Below are positions 6,689 through 14,400 of a DNA stretch of 25,242 nt, one piece after another. The position numbers were made by a program, and so were the translations under genes. The notes under the pieces were generated by a model, which was not told where the DNA came from, ran no database searches, and saw only the letters and a program-made list of their open reading frames with translations. This DNA comes from DASULK01 sp036381835 (GTDB lineage Bacteria; Actinomycetota; Actinomycetes; Mycobacteriales; Micromonosporaceae). The DNA lies in NCBI GenBank assembly GCA_036381835.1, contig DASVCA010000012.1:1-25242 (forward strand). The letters are read 5' to 3'. Position 1 is the stretch's first letter, and the number at the start of each line of letters is the position of its first letter.

Positions 6689-7366
6689 ATGTCCGATAAT
6701 CCCCGACAACCAGTCCTTCACCTCATCGCCTGCAGCGTCGAGGCGGCCCCGGACCTAGAACCCTTCATCAGGACCTGTCAGGAACTCGGCTGGGACGTCC
6801 ACGCGATCGTCAGCCCGACAAGCACTCATCCGGTGGACCGCGACGTCCTCGCTCGACTGACCGGCCATCCCGTCTGCGAGGACGATCAGCTCGGATCGAT
6901 TCGTTCGCTGCCTCCGGCCGGTGCATACGCGGTCGCCCCGGCGTCGTTCGAGATCGTCAACAAATGGGCGTACGGCAACAACGACAACCTCGCGCTACGC
7001 CTGCTCAACGACGCGACCGGGCTCGGCCTGCCGATCGTCGCGATACCCGCGCCGGGTCCGGCCCTCGCCCGCCACCCCGCCTTCCTGGAAAGCGTCGCCC
7101 GGCTGCGCGCCTGGGGCGTGACCGTCGTGTTCGACCCCGCCCAGCAACCGCTGCCCGGCTGCCGCGAGACGGACGACCACGATCGACCGTTCCCATGGCA
7201 CGTCGCGACACAGGTGATCGCGCACTGGACCCGGTTCGCCCGGATCCCGGCCCCCGGCACGTACCAGGGCGAGTTCGTCGAGCCCGGGGACCTACCGGCT
7301 CAACGGCGGGACGACCTGGCCCTGTTAGCGCCGCAGAGCCTACCCGTCATGCCCCTGGCGAGCTGA
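6689..7366 (+). CDS. HFCD-family flavoprotein
   Basis: This 225-residue protein belongs to the homo-oligomeric flavin-containing Cys decarboxylase (HFCD) superfamily. The fold opens with VLHLIACSVEAAPDLEPFI and includes APASFEIVNKWAYGNNDNLALRLL (residues about 80-103), the counterpart of the PASANT/flavin-binding segment. Known relatives decarboxylate peptidyl cysteines (EpiD), act in CoA synthesis (CoaC/Dfp), or are uncharacterised flavoproteins near regulators in actinobacteria. It is not the housekeeping CoaBC, because it lacks the synthetase half. The start is the ATG at 6689 with GAAGGGAG upstream; a longer frame from 6587 has no ribosome-binding site. No lanthipeptide or RiPP precursor is beside it. 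It follows an A+T-rich intergenic region. Substrate unknown. Confidence 0.82.
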   Translation: MSDNPRQPVLHLIACSVEAAPDLEPFIRTCQELGWDVHAIVSPTSTHPVDRDVLARLTGHPVCEDDQLGSIRSLPPAGAYAVAPASFEIVNKWAYGNNDNLALRLLNDATGLGLPIVAIPAPGPALARHPAFLESVARLRAWGVTVVFDPAQQPLPGCRETDDHDRPFPWHVATQVIAHWTRFARIPAPGTYQGEFVEPGDLPAQRRDDLALLAPQSLPVMPLAS

Positions 7367-7377
7367 GCGGATCAGCT
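7361..7377. terminator. Small hairpin holding both convergent stop codons
   Basis: AGCTGA (7361-7366) and TCAGCT (7372-7377) form a perfect six-base stem with loop GCGGA. The TGA of the flavoprotein gene is in one arm and the TGA of proC (plus-strand TCA) in the other. A GTT follows on the plus strand. It may act as a weak bidirectional terminator. Confidence 0.45.
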
Positions 7378-8205
7378 GTTCTGCGCCGCGATCTCCCGGG
7401 CACGGTCACGCGCCGCCTCCAGCGCGGCGAGCAACGCGGCCCGAACCCCGTGGTTCTCCAACTCACGGATGGCACAGATCGTGGTTCCCGCCGGCGACGT
7501 GACCGCCTCGCGTAGCCTCACCGGGTGCTCGCCGGAGTCGCGCAGCATCACCGCCGAACCAATCGCGGTCTGCACGACCAACTCGTGCGCGACCTGCCGC
7601 GGCAGACCGAGCAGGATCCCCGCGTCGATCATCGCCTCGACCAGGAGGTAGAAGTACGCCGGGCCGGACCCGGACAGTGCGGTCACCGCGTCCTGCTGCG
7701 ACTCGGGCACCCGGATCGTCGCGCCCAACGGCTTGAACATCTCCTCGGCGAGCGCGAGGTGCTCGCCGGAGGCGTACGGCCCGGCGGAGATCGCCGTCAT
7801 CGCCTCGTCAACGAGCGCCGGAGTGTTCGTCATCACCCGGACCACGGGGGTGCCCTCCGGCAGCCGCCGGTTGAAGAAGCTGGTCGGCAGACCGGCGCAC
7901 AAGGAGATCACGAGCTTGTCCGCCGGCACCTTCGGGCCGATGTCGTCCAGCAGTGCCGCCGCGTCCTGAGGCTTGACCGCGATCGCCAACACATCCGCCT
8001 CACCCACGGCGGTCAGCGCATCCACCACTCGCACGCCGTAACGGGTCCGCAGCTCTTCGGCCCGCTCGACGCGACGCGCGGTCGCCAGCAGCTTGTCCGC
8101 GGGCCAGCCGGCACGCAGCAGCCCGGAGAGCATCAGCTCTCCGATCTTGCCCGTACCGATCACCGCGACCGTATGCACCCCGGGTGCCATGCCATCCGCC
8201 CCCAT
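7372..8205 (-). CDS. proC: Pyrroline-5-carboxylate reductase
   Basis: This 277-residue enzyme performs the last step of proline synthesis, reducing 1-pyrroline-5-carboxylate with NAD(P)H in the cytoplasm. It has the Rossmann motif VAVIGTGKIGELMLSGL near the N-terminus, the AIAVKPQD strand, RVMTNTPALVDEA, and the family signature DAVTALSGSGPAYFYLLVEAMIDAG with the C-terminal AVTSPAGTTICAIREL. The ATG at 8205 is preferred because GGAGG lies 12 bases upstream. A GTG start at 8232 would lie in the arm of the upstream pfp terminator. An ATG at 8190 is a possible shorter start. The gene is therefore transcribed separately from pfp or by read-through. Confidence 0.95.
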   Translation of the reverse strand: MGADGMAPGVHTVAVIGTGKIGELMLSGLLRAGWPADKLLATARRVERAEELRTRYGVRVVDALTAVGEADVLAIAVKPQDAAALLDDIGPKVPADKLVISLCAGLPTSFFNRRLPEGTPVVRVMTNTPALVDEAMTAISAGPYASGEHLALAEEMFKPLGATIRVPESQQDAVTALSGSGPAYFYLLVEAMIDAGILLGLPRQVAHELVVQTAIGSAVMLRDSGEHPVRLREAVTSPAGTTICAIRELENHGVRAALLAALEAARDRAREIAAQNS

Positions 8206-8224
8206 CCGCTGAACCGTCCTCCAT

Positions 8225-8266
8225 AAAACCACCGCCCGCCTCCGCGGATGTGGGCGGGGCGGGCGG
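8225..8266 (-). terminator. Rho-independent-type terminator of the phosphofructokinase gene
   Basis: On the minus strand CCGCCCGCC and GGCGGGCGG (plus-strand 8258-8266 and 8232-8240) form a perfect nine-base stem with a 17-base loop. It is followed by TGGTTTTATGG, a short U-tract. It lies 15 bases after the phosphofructokinase stop and immediately before the proC ribosome-binding site. Confidence 0.75.
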
Positions 8267-8280
8267 CTTGACCTGCGGAT

Positions 8281-9309
8281 TCAGCTACCGAAGAAGACCT
8301 CCGCCTCGGCATAGCGCGCCACCGGCACGGTCTTGAGCCGCTGGGTCGCCTCGGCGAGCGGCACCCGCACGATGTCCGTACCGCGCAGCGCCACCATCTT
8401 GCCCCAGTCGCCCTCGTGGACCGCGTCGATCCCGTGCAGGCCGAACCGGGTCGCCAGCACACGGTCGAAGGCGCTCGGCGTACCGCCCCGCTGGATGTGC
8501 CCGAGCACCACCGTACGGGCCTCCTTGCCGGTCCGCGCCTCCAACTGCTCGGCCAGCCACTGCCCGATCCCACCCAGTCGGACGTGCCCGAACGAGTCGA
8601 CCTCCTTGTTCTGCGACACCAGCTGACCCTCGATCGGATGGGCGCCCTCGGCGACCACCACGATCGGGGCGTACTGCGTTTCGAACCGCTGCAGCACGTA
8701 GCGGGCGACCTGCTCCACGTCGAAGGGCCGCTCGGGCAGCAGGATCACGTTGGCACCCCCGGCCATCCCCGCGTGCAGCGCGATCCACCCGGCATGCCGG
8801 CCCATCACCTCCACCACCAGCGTCCGGTGGTGGCTCTCGGCCGTGGTGTGCAAGCGGTCGATGGCCTCGGTGGCGATGTTGACCGCGGTGTCGAAGCCGA
8901 AGGTGTAGTCGGTGGCGTTCAGGTCGTTGTCGATCGTCTTCGGCACGCCGACCACCCGTACGTCCAGCTCGTGGAGTTTGGCGGCGACCCCGAGCGTGTC
9001 CTCGCCGCCGATCGCGACCAGCGCGTCCACCCCTTGCTCCGCCAGGCTGCGCCGGATCCGCTCCACCCCGCCTTCGATCTTGAAGGGATTGGTCCGGGAC
9101 GAGCCGAGAATGGTGCCGCCACGGGGCAGGATGCCCCGCACCGCCGAGATGTCCAGCGGCATGGTGAGCCCTTCCAGCGGGCCGCGCCAACCGTCCCGGA
9201 AGCCCAGAAACTCGTGCCCGTACGCGGTGATGCCCTTACGCACCACCGCCCGGATCACCGCGTTCAGGCCGGGACAGTCACCGCCGCCGGTGAGGACGCC
9301 GATACGCAT
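8281..9309 (-). CDS. pfp: 6-phosphofructokinase, predicted pyrophosphate-dependent
   Basis: This 342-residue enzyme phosphorylates fructose 6-phosphate to the 1,6-bisphosphate in glycolysis. Family motifs are all present: GVLTGGGDCPGLNAVIR at the N-terminus, PKTIDNDL with the catalytic aspartate at 127, MGRHAGWIAL, and VLGHIQRGGTPSAFDR. Two positions decide the phosphate donor in this family: Gly104 and Gly124 in the E. coli ATP enzyme, Asp and Lys in PPi enzymes. Here they are Asp104 (GGEDT) and Lys124 (PKTIDND), with numbering that matches E. coli directly. PPi use is therefore predicted, which would make the step reversible, as in Amycolatopsis methanolica. The ATG at 9309 is preceded by GAGGAGGAGC; an upstream in-frame start at 9339 would add ten residues. 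Confidence 0.93.
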   Translation of the reverse strand: MRIGVLTGGGDCPGLNAVIRAVVRKGITAYGHEFLGFRDGWRGPLEGLTMPLDISAVRGILPRGGTILGSSRTNPFKIEGGVERIRRSLAEQGVDALVAIGGEDTLGVAAKLHELDVRVVGVPKTIDNDLNATDYTFGFDTAVNIATEAIDRLHTTAESHHRTLVVEVMGRHAGWIALHAGMAGGANVILLPERPFDVEQVARYVLQRFETQYAPIVVVAEGAHPIEGQLVSQNKEVDSFGHVRLGGIGQWLAEQLEARTGKEARTVVLGHIQRGGTPSAFDRVLATRFGLHGIDAVHEGDWGKMVALRGTDIVRVPLAEATQRLKTVPVARYAEAEVFFGS

Positions 9310-9436
9310 TCTCTGCTCCTCCTCTGGGAAGCTCGCCATAAGCGGGGCACCCGTGGGTGACCGTCAAGGTCGGCGCCGGTGCCGTGAATCACCTCCACTC
9401 TAGTCACTTCCTGCGCGCAAACCCGCGATCTCGCGC

Positions 9437-9931
9437 TCAACTCGTCATCGCCCGCCATCGAGCCAAGTTGTGTCGCGCGTCGACGAGCGCGTTGTGTCGG
9501 CCGGTCTGCACCCCCGGCAGCTTGGGGCGGCCCCGCTCGTCCCACAGTTGACGCAACTCCTTGGTGAAGCGGGGGATCTCCGGCGGCAACGCGGGCATCG
9601 CACCCCACAGTTGAGCCAGGGCGACATGGTCGTACGCGGCATACCAGGCCCACAGCTCCAACTCCACCCCCGGCCGACCGCGCACCGGCTCCAGCAGGAA
9701 CTCGTACAGGTCGTCCCGGATGCGCTCGCGAGACCGCCACGCGGAATCCGCGGGCGAGGGCAACTTGTCGAGCACGTTACGGCGCACCCACGGAATCGCC
9801 CGGCCCGCGTCGAACTCGGTGGACACGGCGTAGAACTCGCGTCCGTGCTCGTCGACCACCCCGATCGACACGAGGTCGATCACCCGGCCGTCCTCGATGA
9901 ACTCACAGTCGTAGAAATAGCGGTAGACCAT
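9437..9931 (-). CDS. RNase AS-type 3'-5' exoribonuclease (Rv2179c-like)
   Basis: This 164-residue protein matches the polyadenylate-specific exoribonuclease RNase AS of M. tuberculosis (Rv2179c) closely along its whole length. It opens with MVYRYFYDCEFIEDGRVIDLVSIGVV, where DCEF is the DEDD Exo I motif (D and E bind metal). It continues with AWYAAYDHVALAQLWG (Exo II aspartate) and GRHNALVDARHNL, the Exo III motif with catalytic His and Asp, giving a DEDDh enzyme. The family trims 3' poly(A)-containing RNA. The start is an ATG, and upstream in-frame sequence runs into the structured intergenic region and is not coding. It is divergent from the Crp-like gene. Confidence 0.92.
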   Translation of the reverse strand: MVYRYFYDCEFIEDGRVIDLVSIGVVDEHGREFYAVSTEFDAGRAIPWVRRNVLDKLPSPADSAWRSRERIRDDLYEFLLEPVRGRPGVELELWAWYAAYDHVALAQLWGAMPALPPEIPRFTKELRQLWDERGRPKLPGVQTGRHNALVDARHNLARWRAMTS

Positions 9932-10261
9932 CGTCGCCCATCCTCGCCGACTCCACCGACGCAGTCCCGACAAGGGTGCGACATCGCAACGACTCACCGG
10001 TGGTGGCCGGCCCCCCCGAGGGGCCGGCCACCACCATCCCCGCAGACCGACTCGCCGCTCCGCGAGCCCCCACCCGGCAGCGAATCCGCGGAACACTCTG
10101 CACCCGATCCGCATCGGGGACTGTCGGGAAGCCGAACCCCGGGGTGTACAGCACCCGACACCAGGCGACATGATTCGATACCGAAGCCGGTTTCGGCCGG
10201 CACCACCGGATACAGCCCGGCCGACCCCCGGCCGGGACGGGGCTACGGGAAGGGTGGAGCC
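9932..10261. other. Divergent intergenic region rich in perfect inverted repeats
   Basis: No gene is apparent in these 330 bases. Going rightward they hold a 16-base-pair hairpin (9999-10035); CTCGC/GCGAG at 10051-10066; CCCGAT-CCGC-ATCGGG at 10103-10118; TGTCGGG/CCCGACA at 10122-10160; CCGAA/TTCGG at 10181-10196; and CCCGGCCG-ACCCC-CGGCCGGG at 10216-10236. The last lies about 25 bases before the Crp-like start. It could be a structured 5' leader of the Crp-like gene or contain a small RNA. A small plus-strand frame from the ATG at 10170 has no ribosome-binding site and was discarded. Confidence 0.5.
9999..10035. repeat. Perfect 16-base-pair hairpin in a divergent intergenic region
   Basis: GGTGGTGGCCGGCCCC (9999-10014) and its exact complement (10020-10035) flank the five-base loop CCCGA. 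Neither neighbouring gene ends here, as both start outward from this region, and no U-tract follows on either strand. A small-RNA terminator, a structured leader element or a protein-binding site are all possible. Confidence 0.65.
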
Positions 10262-10954
10262 GTGGAGGTTCGCCTGCCGGTCACGAATGACGCGCTCTCG
10301 GGTGTCGATCTGTTCGCCGGTCTCGAACCTGAAGCACGTCAGCGGGTGATCGCCGCGGCGGTTCCCCGCACCTACCGGAAAGGACAGCTGCTGTTCATGG
10401 AGGGCGACCCGGGCGAGTCGCTCATCGTACTCCGGCGCGGTGCGGTGGCCGTCTTCCGGACGGCGCCGAGCGGCGAACGGGCGGTGCTCGATGTGATCCG
10501 ACCACCCGGGGTGCTCGGTGAGGTGTCCCTTCTCGACGCGTCCACCCGATCGGCCTCCGCCGAGGCGCTCGAGGACTGCACCGCGCTCGCGCTGTCCCGC
10601 ACCGCGTTCATCGAACTGGTCCACGCCAATTCCCGGATCCTCGACGCCGTGCTGCGCTCGCTCGGCTCTCTCATCCGCCGACTCACCGAGCAGAACGCCG
10701 ACCACGTGTTTCTCGACCTGCCCGGCCGGGTCGCCAAAACCCTGGTCCGGCTCGCCGGCGACAACCCGGCCCCGATGGTCACCATCGAGCTGAACCAGAG
10801 CCAACTCGCCGAGATGGCGGGCGGGTCACGACAGAGCGTGAACCAGGCCATCGGTTCGTTCGCCGGCCGCGGCTGGCTGCGCACCGAGGGTCGCCGGATC
10901 GTGCTGACCGATCTCGCCGCGCTGCGTCGCCGGGCCGGGCTGCCCGATCAGTGA
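10262..10954 (+). CDS. Crp/Fnr-family cyclic-nucleotide-responsive regulator
   Basis: This 230-residue protein has an N-terminal cyclic-nucleotide-binding domain (about residues 15-130) and a C-terminal winged helix (about 160-215; LNQSQLAEMAGGSRQSVNQAIGSFAGRGWL). The phosphate-binding cassette reads GVLGEVSLLDASTRSASAEA: the GE, Arg and Ser that hold the cyclic phosphate in Crp are kept, so cAMP binding is plausible. There is no Fnr-type cysteine cluster. The GTG at 10262 follows GGAAGGGTGGAG; the earlier open frame overlaps the RNase AS gene antisense and is a shadow. A large adenylate cyclase lies 0.5 kb downstream, which suggests a local cAMP source. The gene converges on the DWAGPTG-repeat gene, with both stops inside one inverted repeat. 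Confidence 0.9.
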   Translation: MEVRLPVTNDALSGVDLFAGLEPEARQRVIAAAVPRTYRKGQLLFMEGDPGESLIVLRRGAVAVFRTAPSGERAVLDVIRPPGVLGEVSLLDASTRSASAEALEDCTALALSRTAFIELVHANSRILDAVLRSLGSLIRRLTEQNADHVFLDLPGRVAKTLVRLAGDNPAPMVTIELNQSQLAEMAGGSRQSVNQAIGSFAGRGWLRTEGRRIVLTDLAALRRRAGLPDQ

Positions 10955-10978
10955 CCGTGCCGGACCGGTCGCGGTCAC
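10951..10978. terminator. Inverted repeat containing both convergent stops
   Basis: GTGACCG (10951-10957) and CGGTCAC (10972-10978) are exact complements with a 14-base spacer containing CCGGACCGG. The left arm holds the TGA of the Crp-like gene and the right arm the stop of the repeat-protein gene. It is a candidate bidirectional terminator; no U-tract is present. Confidence 0.45.
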
Positions 10979-11253
10979 GGCGTGCCGGTCGGCCCGGCCC
11001 AGTCCGACTCCAGCTCTGCGCCGCCGGTCGGCCCGGCCCAGTCGGGAGTGATATCGCCACCACCCGTCGGCCCGGCCCAGTCCGGCTCCAATTCGGTCCC
11101 CCCGGTCGGCCCGGCCCAGTCGGCCTCTTCGCTGACGATTCCGGTCGCCTGAAGTTCGGCCAACGTGACGGCGTCTACATCGACCATGTCCCCCGCGGCG
11201 TGCGTCGTGCCCTGCGGATCGGTCCACTCGCTTTCCAGCCGGACGTAGACCAT
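10975..11253 (-). CDS. Small acidic protein with four DWAGPTG tandem repeats
   Basis: I do not recognise a named family. The 92-residue protein has two parts. Residues 1-44 (VRLESEWTDPQGTTHAAGDMVDV then TLAELQATGIV) look like a small folded domain: a beta hairpin with a D-x-x-G-T turn, then AGDxVDVD and a short helix, a pattern also seen in small phage-type proteins. Residues 45-92 are four copies of DWAGPTG starting at 45, 58, 71 and 84, an exact 13-residue period with linkers GTELEP, GDITP and AELES. There is no signal peptide, cysteine or membrane helix. The ATG at 11253 has AGGGGGG eight bases upstream. It lies between the Crp-like gene and the cyclase and is divergent from the latter. 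A multi-core peptide precursor, a scaffold or a binding-repeat protein are possible; no modifying enzyme is adjacent. Confidence 0.8.
   Translation of the reverse strand: MVYVRLESEWTDPQGTTHAAGDMVDVDAVTLAELQATGIVSEEADWAGPTGGTELEPDWAGPTGGGDITPDWAGPTGGAELESDWAGPTGTP
10988..11121 (-). repeat. 39-base tandem repeat encoding DWAGPTG units
   Basis: The 17-base core (plus strand GTCGGCCCGGCCCAGTC) occurs at 10988-11004, 11027-11043, 11066-11082 and 11105-11121, spaced exactly 39 bases. The cores are almost invariant while the linkers between them have diverged. This suggests either recent duplication or selection on the DWAGPTG peptide. Confidence 0.92.
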
Positions 11254-11439
11254 CAGAGACCCCCCTCGTACTGGTGATCGGTATGGCTGCCCGACTGTAG
11301 TCCCTGTGATCGTCGTCCGTGGAGTGGTATCCGACCAAGAGTCGGGTTTCGGACAGTCCCATCGTCGCGCGATACTCCCGGTAGCGGTGCACACCCGCAC
11401 CGCAGCCAGCCCGGACGAACACGGATTTGAGGAGGTCGC
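11254..11439. promoter_or_regulatory. Divergent promoter region of repeat protein and cyclase
   Basis: This 186-base gap must hold promoters for both flanking genes. CCGAC-CAAGA-GTCGG at 11331-11345 is a perfect five-base inverted repeat near its centre and could bind a regulator. TGTGA at 11304-11308 is only half of a Crp-type site, with no matching TCACA at the right distance. No -35/-10 pair is convincing. AGGAGGT at 11430-11436 is the Shine-Dalgarno sequence of the cyclase. Confidence 0.4.
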
Positions 11440-14400
11440 ATCCCCGCCCGGTGCAACCAGTGTGGCCGGACCGCATCACCCGGCGACCGCTTCTGCGGCG
11501 GTTGCGGGACCGCGCTCGCCGCACGCTGTCCACGGTGCGCTGCCCCGCTCGCTCCTGATGCCGCCTTCTGCACCTCCTGCGGTGCCCCCGCGGCCGGAGG
11601 ATCCGCTGCGATCATCAAGGAGGAGCGGCGGCGGGTCAGCATCCTGTTCATCGACCTGATCGGTTTCACTCCGTACGTGGAACAGACCGACCCCGAGCTG
11701 GTCCGAGCCGTGCAGACCAGCTTCTTCACCACCACCCAGCGAGTGATCAACGGCTACGGCGGGGTGGTCGAGAAATACATCGGAGACGCGGTCATGGCGC
11801 TGTTCGGCGCGCCCGTCGCCACCGAGACCGACGCGCTGCGCTGCGTACGCGCCGGTCTCGAACTGCAGCGGGCACTCGCCCACATCCGGCCGGGTGCGGA
11901 CGAGAATCCCGCCTACGCGCAGCGCTACCGGGACGCGGACCCGCCCGTCGAAGGCTTCCGGTTCCGGGTGGGCATCGCGACCGGGGAAGCGCTGGTCGAC
12001 GTGGCAGCCGCCCGGGACGGCGGACAGGCATTCGTCGCCGGCGACGTCGTCAACAGCGCCGCCCGACTGCAATCGGTCGCCCCACCCGGCGGGGTGTTGG
12101 TGTGCGGTAACACCTACACGTTGACCCGCAGCGCGATCCGGTACGAAGAGCAGCCGGCGATCACCCTACGCGGACGGTCGACACCGACCGAGGTGTGGCT
12201 GGCCCGATCGGCCGTCAGCCGCCGACGACCCGAACGGGAGACGGACAACACCCCACTGATCGACCGCGAACACGAACTCGCCCTGCTCATCAACGCGCTG
12301 CACCGGTCGATCCGGGAACGGGTGGCTCAGCTGGTCACCGTCGCTGGGCCCGCCGGGATCGGCAAGAGCCGCCTGGTCCGCGAACTGTACCGATACGTCG
12401 AATCGCTGCCCGACGCCACGGTCAGTTGGCGCACCGGTCGTTGCCCCCCGTTCGGGGAGAACGTCACCTTCGCGGCCTTGGCCGACATCGTCAAGTCGGA
12501 AGCCGGCATCCTGGACACCGATCCCGCCGACACCGCCGCCGAACGCCTGACCCGCGCGGTAGGAGACCTCGTCGGTCCGGCCGACGCCGACCAGCTCGTC
12601 GAAGCGCTGCGGCCGCTGGTGGGGCTGCCCGGCAGCCGACTCCCCGCCGAGGAACTCGAGGCACTGTGGCGACGCTTCCTCATCGCCATCGCCGGCCGCC
12701 GCCCCACCATCCTGGTGTTCGAGGATCTGCACTGGGCGGACGAGGCGATGCTGCGGTTCGTCGAACTACTCGGTGCCACCGCACGCGAAGTGCCGCTGCT
12801 GCTGCTCTGCACGAGCCGACCCGAGCTGGCCGATCGTCATCCGCTGCGAACGGGCGACCTCGCCGCCTCGCTGACCATCACGCTGGCACCGCTGCGCGAG
12901 GCCGGCATCCGGTCCCTGTTCGCCCACATGTTCGGCGCGGCCCCGGTGCCTCCCGATCGACTAGACCGGCTGATCGAGCTGACCGCCGGTAACCCGCTCT
13001 ATGCGCAGGAGTACGTCCGGATGCTGGTCGAGCAAGGCGCCCTCGGCCGGCCGGGGCCGATGCGGGCCGATCCGCCGATGCCGGACAGCGTGCACGCGGT
13101 CATCGCCAACCGGATCGACCTGCTCGATCCGCCCGATCGTGCGGTGCTGCTGGCCGCCTCGGTGGTGGGGATGCAGTTCTGGCCGGGGGCCGTGGCCGCC
13201 GCGCTGAACGAGCCGATCGACACCGTCGAACAGGCACTGCGCCGCCTGGAGCAACGCGACTTCGTCCACCTGCAGTCCGCAAGCAGCATGGCCGGCCAGC
13301 CCGAGTTCCAATTCCAGCACATCCTGGTCCGAGACGTCTGCTATCAGCGGCTGCCGCGCACCGCCCGGGTCGCCCAGCACAATCGCGCCGCCGAATGGCT
13401 GGACGCCCGGTCGCGGGAACGGGACACCGACCTGGCCGAGGTGATCGCCAACCACTACTGGGCGGCCCACCGGATCGCCCGTACGCTCAGGCTCGACACC
13501 GCACACCAGGCACGGATCGCCTGCGAGGCGCTGCACCGCGCCGCCCGCCGGGCGTACGCACTGCACGCGCTGGACGCAGCGGCCGGGCATGTGGAGCGGG
13601 CACTGACGCTCTGCGAGCACACCGAATCGCTCAGCCGGCGCCGACTCGAACTCCTGCGAGCGGAGATCGATCTGCAGCGCAAGGGGGCGCTGCTTGCCCA
13701 CGACGGTGAGGACCTGATCCCACTGGCCGAAGAGCTCCTCGCCCTCGGCGACCCGGCCGGCGCGGCCCGAGCCTGGACGCTGCTCGGCCAGTTGGCCTGG
13801 CTACAAGCCGACCGAGGACAGGCGCTGGCGTACCTGAACCGCGCGGTCGTCCTCTTCGCACGGTTGCCCGACACCGCGGCGAAAGCGGACGCGTACGCCG
13901 AACTCGGCCGACTGCACATGCTCAACTACGAACGGGATCCGGCGATCGCGGCGGCTGGCGCGGCGGCCGCGATCGCCGAGCGACTCGGGCTGGTCGAGGT
14001 GCAGGCCAATGCGCAGATCACCGTAGCGCTGGCCCGCTACCAGGCGGGTGATTCCGGCGGTCTGACCGCGCTGCAGGCCGCCACCGACTTCTGCCGGGAA
14101 CGGCAGCTACGCGCCCTGCCTCGGGCGATTCAGAACCTGGCGCACGCGGTCCGGGAGGAGGGCGACTGGGTTCGGTCCGACGCGCTGCTCCGGGAGAGCC
14201 CGGGCGGGCAGGCCCTCACCACCGGCTACTCGGCGGAAGCGATGCACGCCTACTTCGCCGGCGATTTCCACCGGTTGCTGGCCGCGGCCGATGCGTTCGT
14301 GGACACCCCCGCGGGGCGGTGGGACATGCAGGTCCGTGGGCTGCGCTCGTGGCTGCGGGTCCTTCGTGGCGAGACACCGCCGGACGACGTGACCGACGCC

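Noticed and set aside
6515..6721. 68-residue minus-strand ORF in the TetR-flavoprotein gap
   Set aside because: It has no ribosome-binding site and no domain, overlaps the flavoprotein start, and lies partly in promoter DNA.
6689..7366. Lanthipeptide-type decarboxylase cluster around the flavoprotein
   Set aside because: No precursor peptide, dehydratase or transporter gene is nearby; only the HFCD fold is shared.
9470..10954. Long plus-strand frame extending the Crp-like gene to 494 residues
   Set aside because: The first 790 bases run antisense through the RNase AS gene and the hairpin-rich gap; homology begins at the GTG at 10262, which has a ribosome-binding site.
10988..11121. CRISPR-like array
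   Set aside because: The 39-base repeat units are in frame, encode protein, and the 22-base intervals are translated linkers, not spacers.
11300..11312. Possible Crp site near the cyclase promoter (TGTGA)
   Set aside because: Only one half-site is present; no TCACA follows at the required spacing.
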